A stretch of DNA of 44,513 nucleotides from Candidatus Bathyarchaeota archaeon (lineage in GTDB: Archaea; Thermoproteota; Bathyarchaeia; Bathyarchaeales; Bathycorpusculaceae), in assembly GCA_026014705.1 (NCBI GenBank), contig JAOZHU010000037.1:1-44513 (forward strand), written 5' to 3'. Numbering within the stretch: the stretch's first letter is position 1; each line of letters opens with the position of its first letter. Shown in pieces: positions 15,371-23,901 of this stretch. The notes under the pieces are model-generated. The model had not been told where the DNA came from and did no database searches. It saw only the letters and a program-made list of their open reading frames with translations. A program made the position numbers and the translations under genes.

Positions 15371-17719
15371 ATGCCCAAGAAACCAAACAAATACCTCCTG
15401 CTGCTCCTCGTTTTCATTTTCGCCTTCACATACCGCATGCTGCTGATGCACTGGCAAACCTTCCCACCAGGCGCCGACATCGGACTGCACAACAGCATAA
15501 TCCACTCAATCACTGAAACTGGAAACACAAATTTCCTGTGGAATTATTACCAAATGGGTGGTGGAGCTTCTCTGACTTTTCCAGGATACCACATCTTTCT
15601 ATCATACATAATCTCGATTACCGGACTACCTGAATACTTGGCGCATTCACTGGTTGTTTCCTTCTTTTCCTCACTCATCGTGTTCTGTGCCTTCTTGATA
15701 ACGAGAACGATATGGGCAGAATCTGCCGCCTTAATTGTTGCCTTTTTGGTTGCGATCTCTCGTTTTGATGTTGAAATGTTGCTGTGGGGTGGCTACCCAA
15801 ACGTAATTACGCTGATGCTTATTCCGCTATCTTTCTATTTGTTCCTTCAGAAAGCCAAGTTTTCTTCAATCCCATTTCTTGCTTCCGCTGGACTGCTGTC
15901 AGCAGCAATTTTCCTGACGCATTCGCTCAGTTCTGTCATGTTCGTTGTCATGACTGTTGCAACAATTTTTCTTGTAACACTCTTTTCCAAAAGAGCCAGA
16001 GTTCCTAGAACGCGCCTCTTCGTTTGGCTTGCGCCTATTTTTCTAGGAGCGCTCGTTGTTTCTCCTTTTTTGCTGAAAATTGTCCCAGCCTATTTGAGCA
16101 GCAGCGGTGACATAGTTACTGGTGGCATGTCAGCGATTAGGTTAGCACTGCTCTCAACTAGAGTGCTTCCTCTGGACCTCGTGTTACCCCTTCTTGTCCT
16201 GTTCCCGCTGTTTTTTTTGTTCTCAAGGAAGCAATTCGGAAACTTCTTCGCCGTCCCCGCTTTTCTCTTAGCTGTATGGATTTTGATTCCAACAGTCTTG
16301 ACTCAAGGCTTCTTGGTTGGGTTATACACAGATTACAATCGTTTCTTGTACTTCGTTGTTTTGCCTGTAATAATCCTAATCGGGATAGCAATTGACCACG
16401 GCTCACGCTTTTTCTCGCGCATAATCGATACTTACCGTTCTCTTACACGAACGAATGCGCCAGGCGAAAACCGCGGCAACAAGAAGCTTACACGTTTGGC
16501 ATCGCTTCTCACTCGAAGGAAACTTTACTCCGTTTTTGTTCTAGGTTTCCTGCTGTTTTCCTTTTCAGCAGTACCGATTTTCTTGACTCCTTGGCAAGGC
16601 GCCATCGTATCAAGTTTCTACCAAACTATGAGCGAGCCTAGTTACGAAGCAATGCAGTGGGCTAAGGAGAACACTCCAGTTAATTCGACTTTTGTTTCTG
16701 ACGCCTATTACGGGTGGTGGTTTTCAGGTTTCGCCCAGCGACCAACTTTCAGCGCAGTTGACCCACAGTATTTAACGCTTACACGAGAGTTTCAACCCGC
16801 AAGAACCGCCAAGAGTCTGCTTGACACGGATTACATAATCGATAACGGTTTAATCCAAATTAGAGAAGACGGCGGATACACCGGCAGACATAATCCAATG
16901 TTTCTTGCCAAGCTTAATTGGACCTATTTTCCTTATCCCTTTTTCCACTTCAACAGCAAAGAATCAGCTGTCATGGTCAGAGTAGGCGACGCCGTTCAGT
17001 CTTATGATCTAACGCAACTTGCCGTGAAAGAAATGCGGTGCGAACAAAACGCGGAGTTTGCGTGCATTTTGGTTAGGAAAGGAAATAGCTTTTTCAATTA
17101 CACGCAATGTCTCACGGTCTACAAAGGCATAGGGTTTGTGAACATGTCTATAACCGTAAGAAGCGATGTTAAAGGCGTTTGCTTGGACTGGGTTGATTTC
17201 CTTGTTCACATTAGAGGCGAGCCTATGGTGGGCGGCAACACGATCGGGTTATTCGATAACGGCGTGAAAGCATTGGGGCAGTTTATATTTGTTGGAAAAC
17301 AACCTATTGCCACCGTAGTTACTCCTGAAAACCCCAGCGGTTTAATATTGCGCTATGCTTTGGATGGCACATCGTATCAGAAAATACAGCTTTGGGTAGG
17401 CGCTTTTTCTGTTACAGATGACTTGAACGTTTACCGCGACCCAGCCGGCAAGGCACGTTTTCTCTGGGGGCTATTGGCGGATAATCTGAATTTGTACCTG
17501 AACCATGCAAAGGAAATGCCTGTGGAGGATTTGCCTCTTGATGTATTCGATTATCAAGAAGCCATCGTAAATAATGGAATCTCTTACATTGCTTGCCGTG
17601 ATCGTGACATAATTCCTAAGTTTGCAAACGACCCAGCCTTTGATTTGGTGTTTATTAATGATGAAGTGGCAATATTTAGAGTTAAACAGCGCTTAAATCA
17701 AGTGGAGAGATTACCATAG
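15371..17719 (+). CDS. Large multi-pass membrane protein, GT-C glycosyltransferase-like
   Basis: A 782-aa protein. The first half (about 1-430) has around 11-12 membrane segments and the second half is a soluble, presumably extracytoplasmic domain. The first extracytoplasmic loop has acidic and histidine residues in GADIGLHNSIIHSITETG (D36, H40), where GT-C enzymes place their catalytic Asp. After the last membrane segment, WAKENTPVNSTFVSDAYYGWW resembles the region of AglB/STT3-type enzymes around their WWDYG motif, but the motif itself is not intact. GT-C enzymes transfer sugars from polyprenol phosphates. Seen: topology and loop residues. Inferred: glycosyltransferase activity. It is followed five bases later by a paralogue, so the two are co-transcribed. 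Confidence 0.6.
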   Translation: MPKKPNKYLLLLLVFIFAFTYRMLLMHWQTFPPGADIGLHNSIIHSITETGNTNFLWNYYQMGGGASLTFPGYHIFLSYIISITGLPEYLAHSLVVSFFSSLIVFCAFLITRTIWAESAALIVAFLVAISRFDVEMLLWGGYPNVITLMLIPLSFYLFLQKAKFSSIPFLASAGLLSAAIFLTHSLSSVMFVVMTVATIFLVTLFSKRARVPRTRLFVWLAPIFLGALVVSPFLLKIVPAYLSSSGDIVTGGMSAIRLALLSTRVLPLDLVLPLLVLFPLFFLFSRKQFGNFFAVPAFLLAVWILIPTVLTQGFLVGLYTDYNRFLYFVVLPVIILIGIAIDHGSRFFSRIIDTYRSLTRTNAPGENRGNKKLTRLASLLTRRKLYSVFVLGFLLFSFSAVPIFLTPWQGAIVSSFYQTMSEPSYEAMQWAKENTPVNSTFVSDAYYGWWFSGFAQRPTFSAVDPQYLTLTREFQPARTAKSLLDTDYIIDNGLIQIREDGGYTGRHNPMFLAKLNWTYFPYPFFHFNSKESAVMVRVGDAVQSYDLTQLAVKEMRCEQNAEFACILVRKGNSFFNYTQCLTVYKGIGFVNMSITVRSDVKGVCLDWVDFLVHIRGEPMVGGNTIGLFDNGVKALGQFIFVGKQPIATVVTPENPSGLILRYALDGTSYQKIQLWVGAFSVTDDLNVYRDPAGKARFLWGLLADNLNLYLNHAKEMPVEDLPLDVFDYQEAIVNNGISYIACRDRDIIPKFANDPAFDLVFINDEVAIFRVKQRLNQVERLP

Positions 17720-17724
17720 TCTTG

Positions 17725-20010
17725 ATGCGCATGCTTTCAGACAGAAAATCCCTGGAAATCGTTTTCCTAACAGTGTTCTCCATCGCGTCTTTCGTTCTTT
17801 TTTTTAGCCTCTTGTCAGTAAACGGGTTGGTTTTAGGTAACGACCCTGCGGTTCACTTAGGCAGAGCGGAAATGCTCTTGGCGGGTGGACGAATCCCCCT
17901 AAGCGACATCGCGTGGCTTCCTCCCCTGTACCACATCGTGCTTGCAACCCTTATCACTTTTACAGGCGCAATGACTGTTGAGCAGATGCTGTTCCTAATG
18001 AAAGCTCTGACTGCGTTGATTGATTGGCTTTTGCTGTTCTCAGTGTATCTGGTTGGCGCCAAGTTTCTCGGCAAAAAATATGGGGTTCTTGCCGCGTCGC
18101 TGATGCTGCTTAGTTTTCCATTGTATGAAATAAATTTTTGGGGTGGCTACACGGGCATACTCAGCTTGGCGTTTATTAGCTTGCTGTTTTTGTATTTCTC
18201 TTTAGGTAAGCGGGATTTTGGGTCTATTTTAGTGACGTTCATTCTCGCGTTTTCTCTGGTATTGTCGCATCAGCTTGCCACGTTCTTGGCGGTTATAATT
18301 TTGCCCCTGTTTCTTATCATAATGTTTGCTAAATCCAGAGGGCATTTTTCGAAGGCGTGGCTTGCGGCAATATTAGGCGGCGCATTGGCGTTTTTCATTT
18401 ACTATTTTCAAGCTATTTGGGCTAATCTTGACGTTTTGATTTCGCATGTTTTCTTCGGCATAAAAACCTATTTGTATCAGGTTCCAAGTGTTAGTGCCCA
18501 TTCTTTTATGATTAACTTTGGGTTTATCCTCTTTTTTGCTGCGCTTGGAGTTTTTCTCGGCTACTTCAGGCTGAAGAAAGAGAAAAAATTAGGCGGCTAT
18601 CTGATTTTGTCGTTGAGCTTGTTTATTCCGCTGTTTCTTTCGCAGTCCTATCTCTTTGGTCTTTACTTGCCTTATCAATGGTTCGTTTATTTCTTGATGC
18701 CTCCGCTGGTAGTTTTCGCAGCCGTCGCTTTCTCGTTCATTATTGACCTCTTTTTTGACGCCTATCGCAGAATAAAATTTGGGCGGAAAAGACTAATGCA
18801 AATAGCTTCTGTTTCTCTTGTTCTCTTGGTTCTCTTCTTGCTGCTTGCGCGCTCGCAGGTTCTAGGTTCGAGAATCAACGAAAGCTTCTATTACTATTCC
18901 ACAACTGACATGGCTGGGTATAATGCCGCTGTGTGGCTTAGAGAGAATTTTCCTGATGCAGCTAATGTCACGGCCACCGAGAAGCCTGGCTCGTGGTTCG
19001 GGTTGTACTCAGGCAAGTTTACAATAGCCGCAACCAATCCTATCATTGACAGAAACATTGTGGCCGAGTCTGTTCTTGATTTGTCTTATGAAATTGAGCA
19101 TCCGTTAACGATGATAAGGGCTTACTCGGCGAAAGGCAACATTTCTGACGAAAACCACGTTTCTATTAACAATGTTTGGAGGAGAGTTTCATATCTGTCT
19201 GCCGCTGGGATTTTTTTGAATTTCACTGAAAACAACCGAGCACATTATTCTGCCCTCTCTAATTTGAACAGGGAAATCATTTTTGAGGAAAAAGGCTATC
19301 CGAAAAGGTTCATAATCACTTATTTCAATGACGAAATCGCTTTGACAGAAAGCATCCTCGTTCAAAATGACAGCTACCCTGTGGAAGTCGCTTGGACATT
19401 GTCTCCCTTAAGAAGTGAAATTCACGATGTAACCCTTTATGTGAGTTATTTTTTTGATCTCTACTTCAAGTTTGAGAAGGCATATGTTCCAGGCTCTTTG
19501 AACGGGGAAAATCCTTGGAGCAAGCCTTCAATTGTTAATGGAAACGAGTGGGCTGTTGTGACTTTCTCAAAAAACAATTTGACCGATAATTACATTGGTG
19601 CCTACGATGATACGAATGAAATTGCGTTTGCCCTGAAATTTGCTGATTTACCTGAATGGGGCAATGTGGGCGCATTATCCAGCAGGCAGGTAGATGCTTT
19701 CAGATTTGAATACCGCTTTGACAGCATCAGCATTAACCATACAGCCTCATTCGCCTACCAAATCCTCACTTTTTCTAAAAGCAGTTATCCTGATATGCCC
19801 CGCTTAGGAGAATTGGAAAACCTGTTTGACTTCAGGTCAGCAACTGCTTTTCACGTGACCACCCGAAACTACGTTGACTACATCAAAGAATTCAACTTGG
19901 AGTTTTTAGTATACGACAAAAACAGGTTTGACAGCAAACTCCTCACCTCACCGCTACTACAACTGGTCTATTCAAACGACAAATACGTCGTATGCAGAAT
20001 TAAAAAGTAG
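17725..20010 (+). CDS. Large multi-pass membrane protein, paralogue of the preceding GT-C-like gene
   Basis: About 761 aa. It has the same architecture as its neighbour: about 11-12 membrane segments to residue 385, then a large soluble domain. The first-loop motif is GNDPAVHLGRAEMLLAGG (Asp and His at equivalent positions), followed by WLPPLYHIVLA. After the membrane region YNAAVWLRENFPDAANVTATE parallels the neighbour's post-membrane WAKENTPVNST. The ATG at 17725 is chosen; a TTG directly before it and an ATG nine bases later are alternatives. The pair may act on one glycan or form a heteromer. No acceptor or donor can be named. Confidence 0.58.
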   Translation: MRMLSDRKSLEIVFLTVFSIASFVLFFSLLSVNGLVLGNDPAVHLGRAEMLLAGGRIPLSDIAWLPPLYHIVLATLITFTGAMTVEQMLFLMKALTALIDWLLLFSVYLVGAKFLGKKYGVLAASLMLLSFPLYEINFWGGYTGILSLAFISLLFLYFSLGKRDFGSILVTFILAFSLVLSHQLATFLAVIILPLFLIIMFAKSRGHFSKAWLAAILGGALAFFIYYFQAIWANLDVLISHVFFGIKTYLYQVPSVSAHSFMINFGFILFFAALGVFLGYFRLKKEKKLGGYLILSLSLFIPLFLSQSYLFGLYLPYQWFVYFLMPPLVVFAAVAFSFIIDLFFDAYRRIKFGRKRLMQIASVSLVLLVLFLLLARSQVLGSRINESFYYYSTTDMAGYNAAVWLRENFPDAANVTATEKPGSWFGLYSGKFTIAATNPIIDRNIVAESVLDLSYEIEHPLTMIRAYSAKGNISDENHVSINNVWRRVSYLSAAGIFLNFTENNRAHYSALSNLNREIIFEEKGYPKRFIITYFNDEIALTESILVQNDSYPVEVAWTLSPLRSEIHDVTLYVSYFFDLYFKFEKAYVPGSLNGENPWSKPSIVNGNEWAVVTFSKNNLTDNYIGAYDDTNEIAFALKFADLPEWGNVGALSSRQVDAFRFEYRFDSISINHTASFAYQILTFSKSSYPDMPRLGELENLFDFRSATAFHVTTRNYVDYIKEFNLEFLVYDKNRFDSKLLTSPLLQLVYSNDKYVVCRIKK

Positions 20011-20121
20011 TCTGGCACCCCATTTTGCTCTCGACTTCTTCTAGCGCAGAGCAAGAGCAGAGCACCGCAGCAAAAGTTAAAAAATACAAAAAGGGAATAC
20101 CAGTAAGTTGGTGTTTTCAGT

Positions 20122-21177
20122 TTACTGTTCGCGTAGCACTTTTGGCACGTATGCGCAGGCAGGGTCGCTTTCGAAGAGGTCGCCAGTGTAGTATTCGGCG
20201 CGTGTTCTGCATCCGCCGCAGATTTCGCGGTATTCGCAAACGCCGCATTTGCCCTTAATGTTGCTTTTATCTCTTAGTTTCAAGTGGAAATCGGAACGCT
20301 GCAATTCATCCCATGTAGCCTTCAGTTTCTTGTCCTTTACGTTTCCAAGCCGATAGCCTTCATGGAAACCACAGGACCTGTAGTCGCCGTTTTCGGTTAC
20401 GCTAACATAGTTTCCGCCGATTGTGCACTTGCCTAGGAAGCCCTTTGTGAACCAGTCCCAAAACTCCGTGGGGTTTCTTTGTTTCACGATTCTTGCATAG
20501 AACGGTGCGTAAACGTTTACGTGTACTCTTCCTGCGTATTTGAGTTGTAAATCGTAGATTTCGTTGAACGCGCCTTCGTACTCGTCTGGTGATGGCGCCA
20601 AGTCAGGCATGTTTGAGCCTGCGCGTCCAACTGGCACCAAGTTGTGAAACACCACCATGCGGGCTTTGTATTCTTCTGCCAGCTTTATGGGGTGTTCATA
20701 ATCTTTGATGTTGTATTTGGTCATGGTTGTTACTATGCAGTCTAGAATGCCGTTCTCTGAGAGTTTCTTCATCGCGTATAACGCTTTATCGTAGCTGCCT
20801 TTGCCCCGTATCATGTCGTTTGATTCTCGCGTGCCATCTACGCTGACTGCTGTATGCACTTCGTTTCGCACAAGGTTGTTAAGTCGTTTCTCGTCAAAGG
20901 CGAAGCCGCTTGTTATTAGACTTACTTCGAACCCCATTTTTTTGGCGTATCCTATAACGTCGAATATGTCTTGTCGGACTAGTGGTTCTCCGCCGCTTAT
21001 TCCAAACCATGGAGAACCAAAATCGTAAACTTCATCCACAATTTTGCACGCCGTTTTTGTGTCTACTTCGGTGTCTTTGGCGTATTCTGGAGTATAACTG
21101 CAGTATGCGCAGTTGCCGACACATCTTCTGGTGCACCGCCAAGTCACCATGTATAACGGCGCTTTATTGGTAGCCAT
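20122..21177 (-). CDS. Radical SAM/SPASM protein, AhbC/AhbD/NirJ-like
   Basis: About 351 aa from the ATG at 21177, whose MATNKAP start aligns with the MVNKGP start of the paralogue at 27181-28254; a GTG at 21186 is the alternative. The radical SAM cluster motif is C19-x3-C23-x2-C26 (RRCVGNCAYC), then ISGGEPLVR. The SPASM domain ends CGVCEYREICGGCRTRA...DPACAYVP, the same C-terminal signature as heme-biosynthesis enzymes AhbC, AhbD and heme-d1 enzyme NirJ. The N-terminal PLYMVTWRCTRRC differs from typical Ahb proteins. Function could be tetrapyrrole side-chain chemistry or peptide modification. No precursor-peptide gene is visible next to it. It probably has a very short leader (TATA-like TTTTATATCG near 21212). 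Confidence 0.8.
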   Translation of the reverse strand: MATNKAPLYMVTWRCTRRCVGNCAYCSYTPEYAKDTEVDTKTACKIVDEVYDFGSPWFGISGGEPLVRQDIFDVIGYAKKMGFEVSLITSGFAFDEKRLNNLVRNEVHTAVSVDGTRESNDMIRGKGSYDKALYAMKKLSENGILDCIVTTMTKYNIKDYEHPIKLAEEYKARMVVFHNLVPVGRAGSNMPDLAPSPDEYEGAFNEIYDLQLKYAGRVHVNVYAPFYARIVKQRNPTEFWDWFTKGFLGKCTIGGNYVSVTENGDYRSCGFHEGYRLGNVKDKKLKATWDELQRSDFHLKLRDKSNIKGKCGVCEYREICGGCRTRAEYYTGDLFESDPACAYVPKVLREQ

Positions 21178-21384
21178 CAAGGTCACAAGCCCAACTAGAT
21201 AAAATCTTTACGATATAAAATTTCCGATAAAAAAGCCCATTTTGGCGCCTATAGGCATGCGGTGCAAAACAGAGTAAACAACGCGCTATGGTTCAGCGTC
21301 TCTTTCAGCAGTTATCTCCGCTGCACAATGCGTTTATGCCTTTCCCACTCTTTAATATTGAAGCCATTTTCATTTTGAGAAAGT

Positions 21385-21393
21385 CTTATAAAC
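21385..21393 (+). promoter_or_regulatory. TATA box of the RnfD-RnfC fusion gene
   Basis: CTTATAAAC, about 52 bases before the ATG at 21445, in the 258-bp gap shared with the divergent radical SAM gene. The gap also holds a 10-bp palindrome GCCTATAGGC near 21248-21257. Confidence 0.55.
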
Positions 21394-21444
21394 CTACATT
21401 TCTAGAGTGAGAACAGATTTCAATATAGGAGTTTGTGCATAAGA

Positions 21445-22752
21445 ATGTCTAAACCAAAAGAATTCTCTTCGATGACTAAAGATAAACTGATGACTTACAC
21501 TTTCATCGCACTTCTGATACTTGCTGTCGTGTCCTATCTTTCATTCGGCGTGGAATCACTTATCCTAGCTTTGGTTTCAGTTGGAGTTGCCGTTGGCATC
21601 GATATTCTGTTTTCGAAGGTCGCCGTAGACAGCCCGTTGAACATAATGTCTGCCGCCGTATTCGGTTTAATCGTAGCCCTTTGCTATACTTTGGGAAAAC
21701 CAACAATGGCGTCGGTCGAGGTAATGCCACTGATAGCGCCTGGATCATACATCTTTGTGGCATTGATTTCAACAATTGGCATGGTGCTTTTCAAGAAAAT
21801 CCAAGGTATAGGCGGCAGGAAATTCGTAAACCCCGCTGCAGCAGCGAAACTTGTGGCTATGATTCCGTTCTTGAATACAGTGCTGTTACCAAGCGACCAT
21901 ATGGTGACTGGCAATCTGCAAATGCCTGCATTAGCGGGTCCAATCGGTTATGATGTCATAGGCGGTAACGGTGCGTTTTCATTTGCTGGTTATCTGCAAG
22001 CTTGCTTTGCCAGTCCAACTGCAACCACATACTCATCCGTGTACGATTTGATGCTTGTTCAGAAATGGCACGGTTGGGTAGGAGGCATTTCAAGCATCGC
22101 GGTTATAATCGTCGGCATCGCACTGTTCGTAATCGCACGCAGATACATCAAATGGCGAATAACAGTATCCTACTTGGCAACCGTTGCATTGTTTGCGTTA
22201 GTGTTAGGCTTCGTATATGGCGACGGCGACCCGCTGTTGAGAGCTATCTTTCACCTGTTCATAGGAAGCTCAATATTCTTAGCGTTCTTTATGGCTACTG
22301 ATCCTGCTACTACACCGCTGACGTATCTGGGACAGGGAATCTTCGGCGTAGGCTTAGGCATATTAACAGTGCTAATTCAGACGTACATGAGCTTCTTCGG
22401 CGGTTCAATCCTTGCATTGGTCATAATGAACGTGCTTTCCCCGAAGTTGGACAAAATCGGCAAACTTAAACCGTCAACAGAGACAAAAGAACCGAAACTT
22501 CCGAAAGCCAAGCAGTTCACAAGCGTCAAGACCTATGACTGCATCCGCTGTGGCGCCTGCATGCGTGTTTGCTGTCACAAACTGAGCCCGATTCTGATCA
22601 AGCAAGCGTTCGACAAACAAGACGTAAACACCATTTCGAAACTTAGCGCTGACTACTGCACAGGATGTGGACACTGCACTTTCGTTTGCCCAGCAAGGAT
22701 AGACCTGCGTGCCAGCGTACTCAGAGCAAAAGCAATGCTACGTGGCCAATAG
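21445..22752 (+). CDS. RnfD/NqrB-like membrane protein fused to an RnfC-like double 4Fe-4S domain
   Basis: About 435 aa. Residues 1-340 are an RnfD/NqrB-type membrane domain with about ten helices. They carry GRKFVNPAAAAKLV (compare NPF/NPA of RnfD), WHGWVGGISSIAVII, IKWRITVSYLAT and FFMATDPATTPLTYLGQ, the last being a strong family signature. Residues about 362-435 form a ferredoxin domain, CIRCGACMRVC (C366, 369, 372, 376) and CTGCGHCTFVCPARIDLR (C405, 408, 411, 415). It resembles the C-terminal part of RnfC, not a free ferredoxin. The covalent FMN threonine site is not clear; SPTATTYS (about 190-197) is the positional candidate. AGGAG at 21427 precedes the start. No RnfA, B, E or G is nearby; a second membrane protein follows 252 bases downstream. 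Confidence 0.82.
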   Translation: MSKPKEFSSMTKDKLMTYTFIALLILAVVSYLSFGVESLILALVSVGVAVGIDILFSKVAVDSPLNIMSAAVFGLIVALCYTLGKPTMASVEVMPLIAPGSYIFVALISTIGMVLFKKIQGIGGRKFVNPAAAAKLVAMIPFLNTVLLPSDHMVTGNLQMPALAGPIGYDVIGGNGAFSFAGYLQACFASPTATTYSSVYDLMLVQKWHGWVGGISSIAVIIVGIALFVIARRYIKWRITVSYLATVALFALVLGFVYGDGDPLLRAIFHLFIGSSIFLAFFMATDPATTPLTYLGQGIFGVGLGILTVLIQTYMSFFGGSILALVIMNVLSPKLDKIGKLKPSTETKEPKLPKAKQFTSVKTYDCIRCGACMRVCCHKLSPILIKQAFDKQDVNTISKLSADYCTGCGHCTFVCPARIDLRASVLRAKAMLRGQ

Positions 22753-22960
22753 GCACTTTCACCCAACTTCCTAACCTTTTCTTTTATTGTGAAAACCAAA
22801 GTGGTTTAACGCAAACATTGACAAAACCAGCGTAGTAGCGGTTTGCTTTCTTCCACAATAGCAGCAAACATATTTCAGCATATTTGTAACCTATGACATT
22901 GAATGCCCAAGCGGCATTTTCGCATAGTCACAGCGCCCTACGTCGCCTCAAGGCATTAAA

Positions 22961-22969
22961 TTTATAAAC
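22961..22969 (+). promoter_or_regulatory. TATA box of the 23.0-kb membrane protein gene
   Basis: TTTATAAAC about 36-44 bases before the TTG start, implying a leader of only about 10-15 nt and independent transcription from the upstream RnfD-like gene. Confidence 0.55.
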
Positions 22970-23004
22970 TCGCCACAACGTAATAAAGAAATCAGTGATT
23001 AAAA

Positions 23005-23718
23005 TTGGCAGAAACAGGGAAATTTAAGATAGCCGATGTTCTCTATGGCCTCGTCATACCAATCCTCGTTGCCTTACTGATTATCATTTTCCCAGCAGTA
23101 CTTCGCCCAGCGCTTGACAGTTGGTTCCCACCACCAAACATGGAAACAGGCGACCCAGGTTCGTCATATGCCTTTATCACAGTGATTTTCACACATGGCT
23201 TTGCTCTGATGGTATGCTTTGCTGTTCCACTTATCTTGGGTTTAATTTGGAACAAGTGGGCCGGCGGCGCCACAGGCTTCATAATGGGCACACTGTACTA
23301 CGTTGCTTATGCAGGTTATTACACAATGTACAACATCCAAAACTTCCTTGCCTACGTCATCGCTGATCCAACAACAGCCACAGCTAAAACCATGCTTCCA
23401 AATCTTTTCGCTGATCCAAGTTTCATCGGAGGCTACATTGTAGGCGGAATACTGATAGGATACATCGCGGGTGCACTGAACAACAAATCCTTCTCGTTTA
23501 AGCGGATGCTGGGAGCAAGTTTGACAGCTTCAATAACTGTGGGCATGCTTCAGTTTATCCTGAACTACACAGTTGCGTTTGGAGCATGGATGACCCAAAG
23601 TGACCCAGGATTTGCGCTTTTCACTGCATTGCTGCCGATGATTATCCTTGGTATAGTAGGGCCAATAATTGCCAAAGTGTTCACTTGGTACGGACTAATG
23701 CCAAGCGGGCACTCCTAA
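23005..23718 (+). CDS. Unrecognised multi-pass membrane protein
   Basis: A 237-aa protein with about six hydrophobic segments (roughly residues 12-32, 54-80, 88-108, 137-158, 167-190 and 199-225). I do not recognise the family. A periplasmic-type loop after the first helix carries RPALDSWFPPPNMETGDPG. The start is TTG (23005); no better start is in frame and the short leader supports it. It has its own TATA box but lies immediately downstream of the RnfD-RnfC fusion in the same orientation, and a T-rich terminator follows it. A role as membrane partner of the RnfD-like protein is inferred from position only. Confidence 0.7.
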   Translation: MAETGKFKIADVLYGLVIPILVALLIIIFPAVLRPALDSWFPPPNMETGDPGSSYAFITVIFTHGFALMVCFAVPLILGLIWNKWAGGATGFIMGTLYYVAYAGYYTMYNIQNFLAYVIADPTTATAKTMLPNLFADPSFIGGYIVGGILIGYIAGALNNKSFSFKRMLGASLTASITVGMLQFILNYTVAFGAWMTQSDPGFALFTALLPMIILGIVGPIIAKVFTWYGLMPSGHS

Positions 23719-23727
23719 AATCACCCT

Positions 23728-23741
23728 CCTTTTTTAATTTT
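23728..23741 (+). terminator. T-rich archaeal terminator
   Basis: TCCTTTTTTAATTTT starts 10 bases after the stop of the membrane protein gene. T-tracts of this kind end archaeal transcripts. Confidence 0.5.
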
Positions 23742-23901
23742 CAACCTTAGTCAAGTCAATTATGCGTTAATGGCAACGGTAGTCTGAACTTGGCAAGAAC
23801 GCTTGGGGGTTACTGGGAAGTTTTGCTGCAATGTTTTCTTGCTATTGTTGCCTAATGATATTGAGTAAATAATGAAGTGCCGGCGACGAAGAAAGGGTGG
23901 T

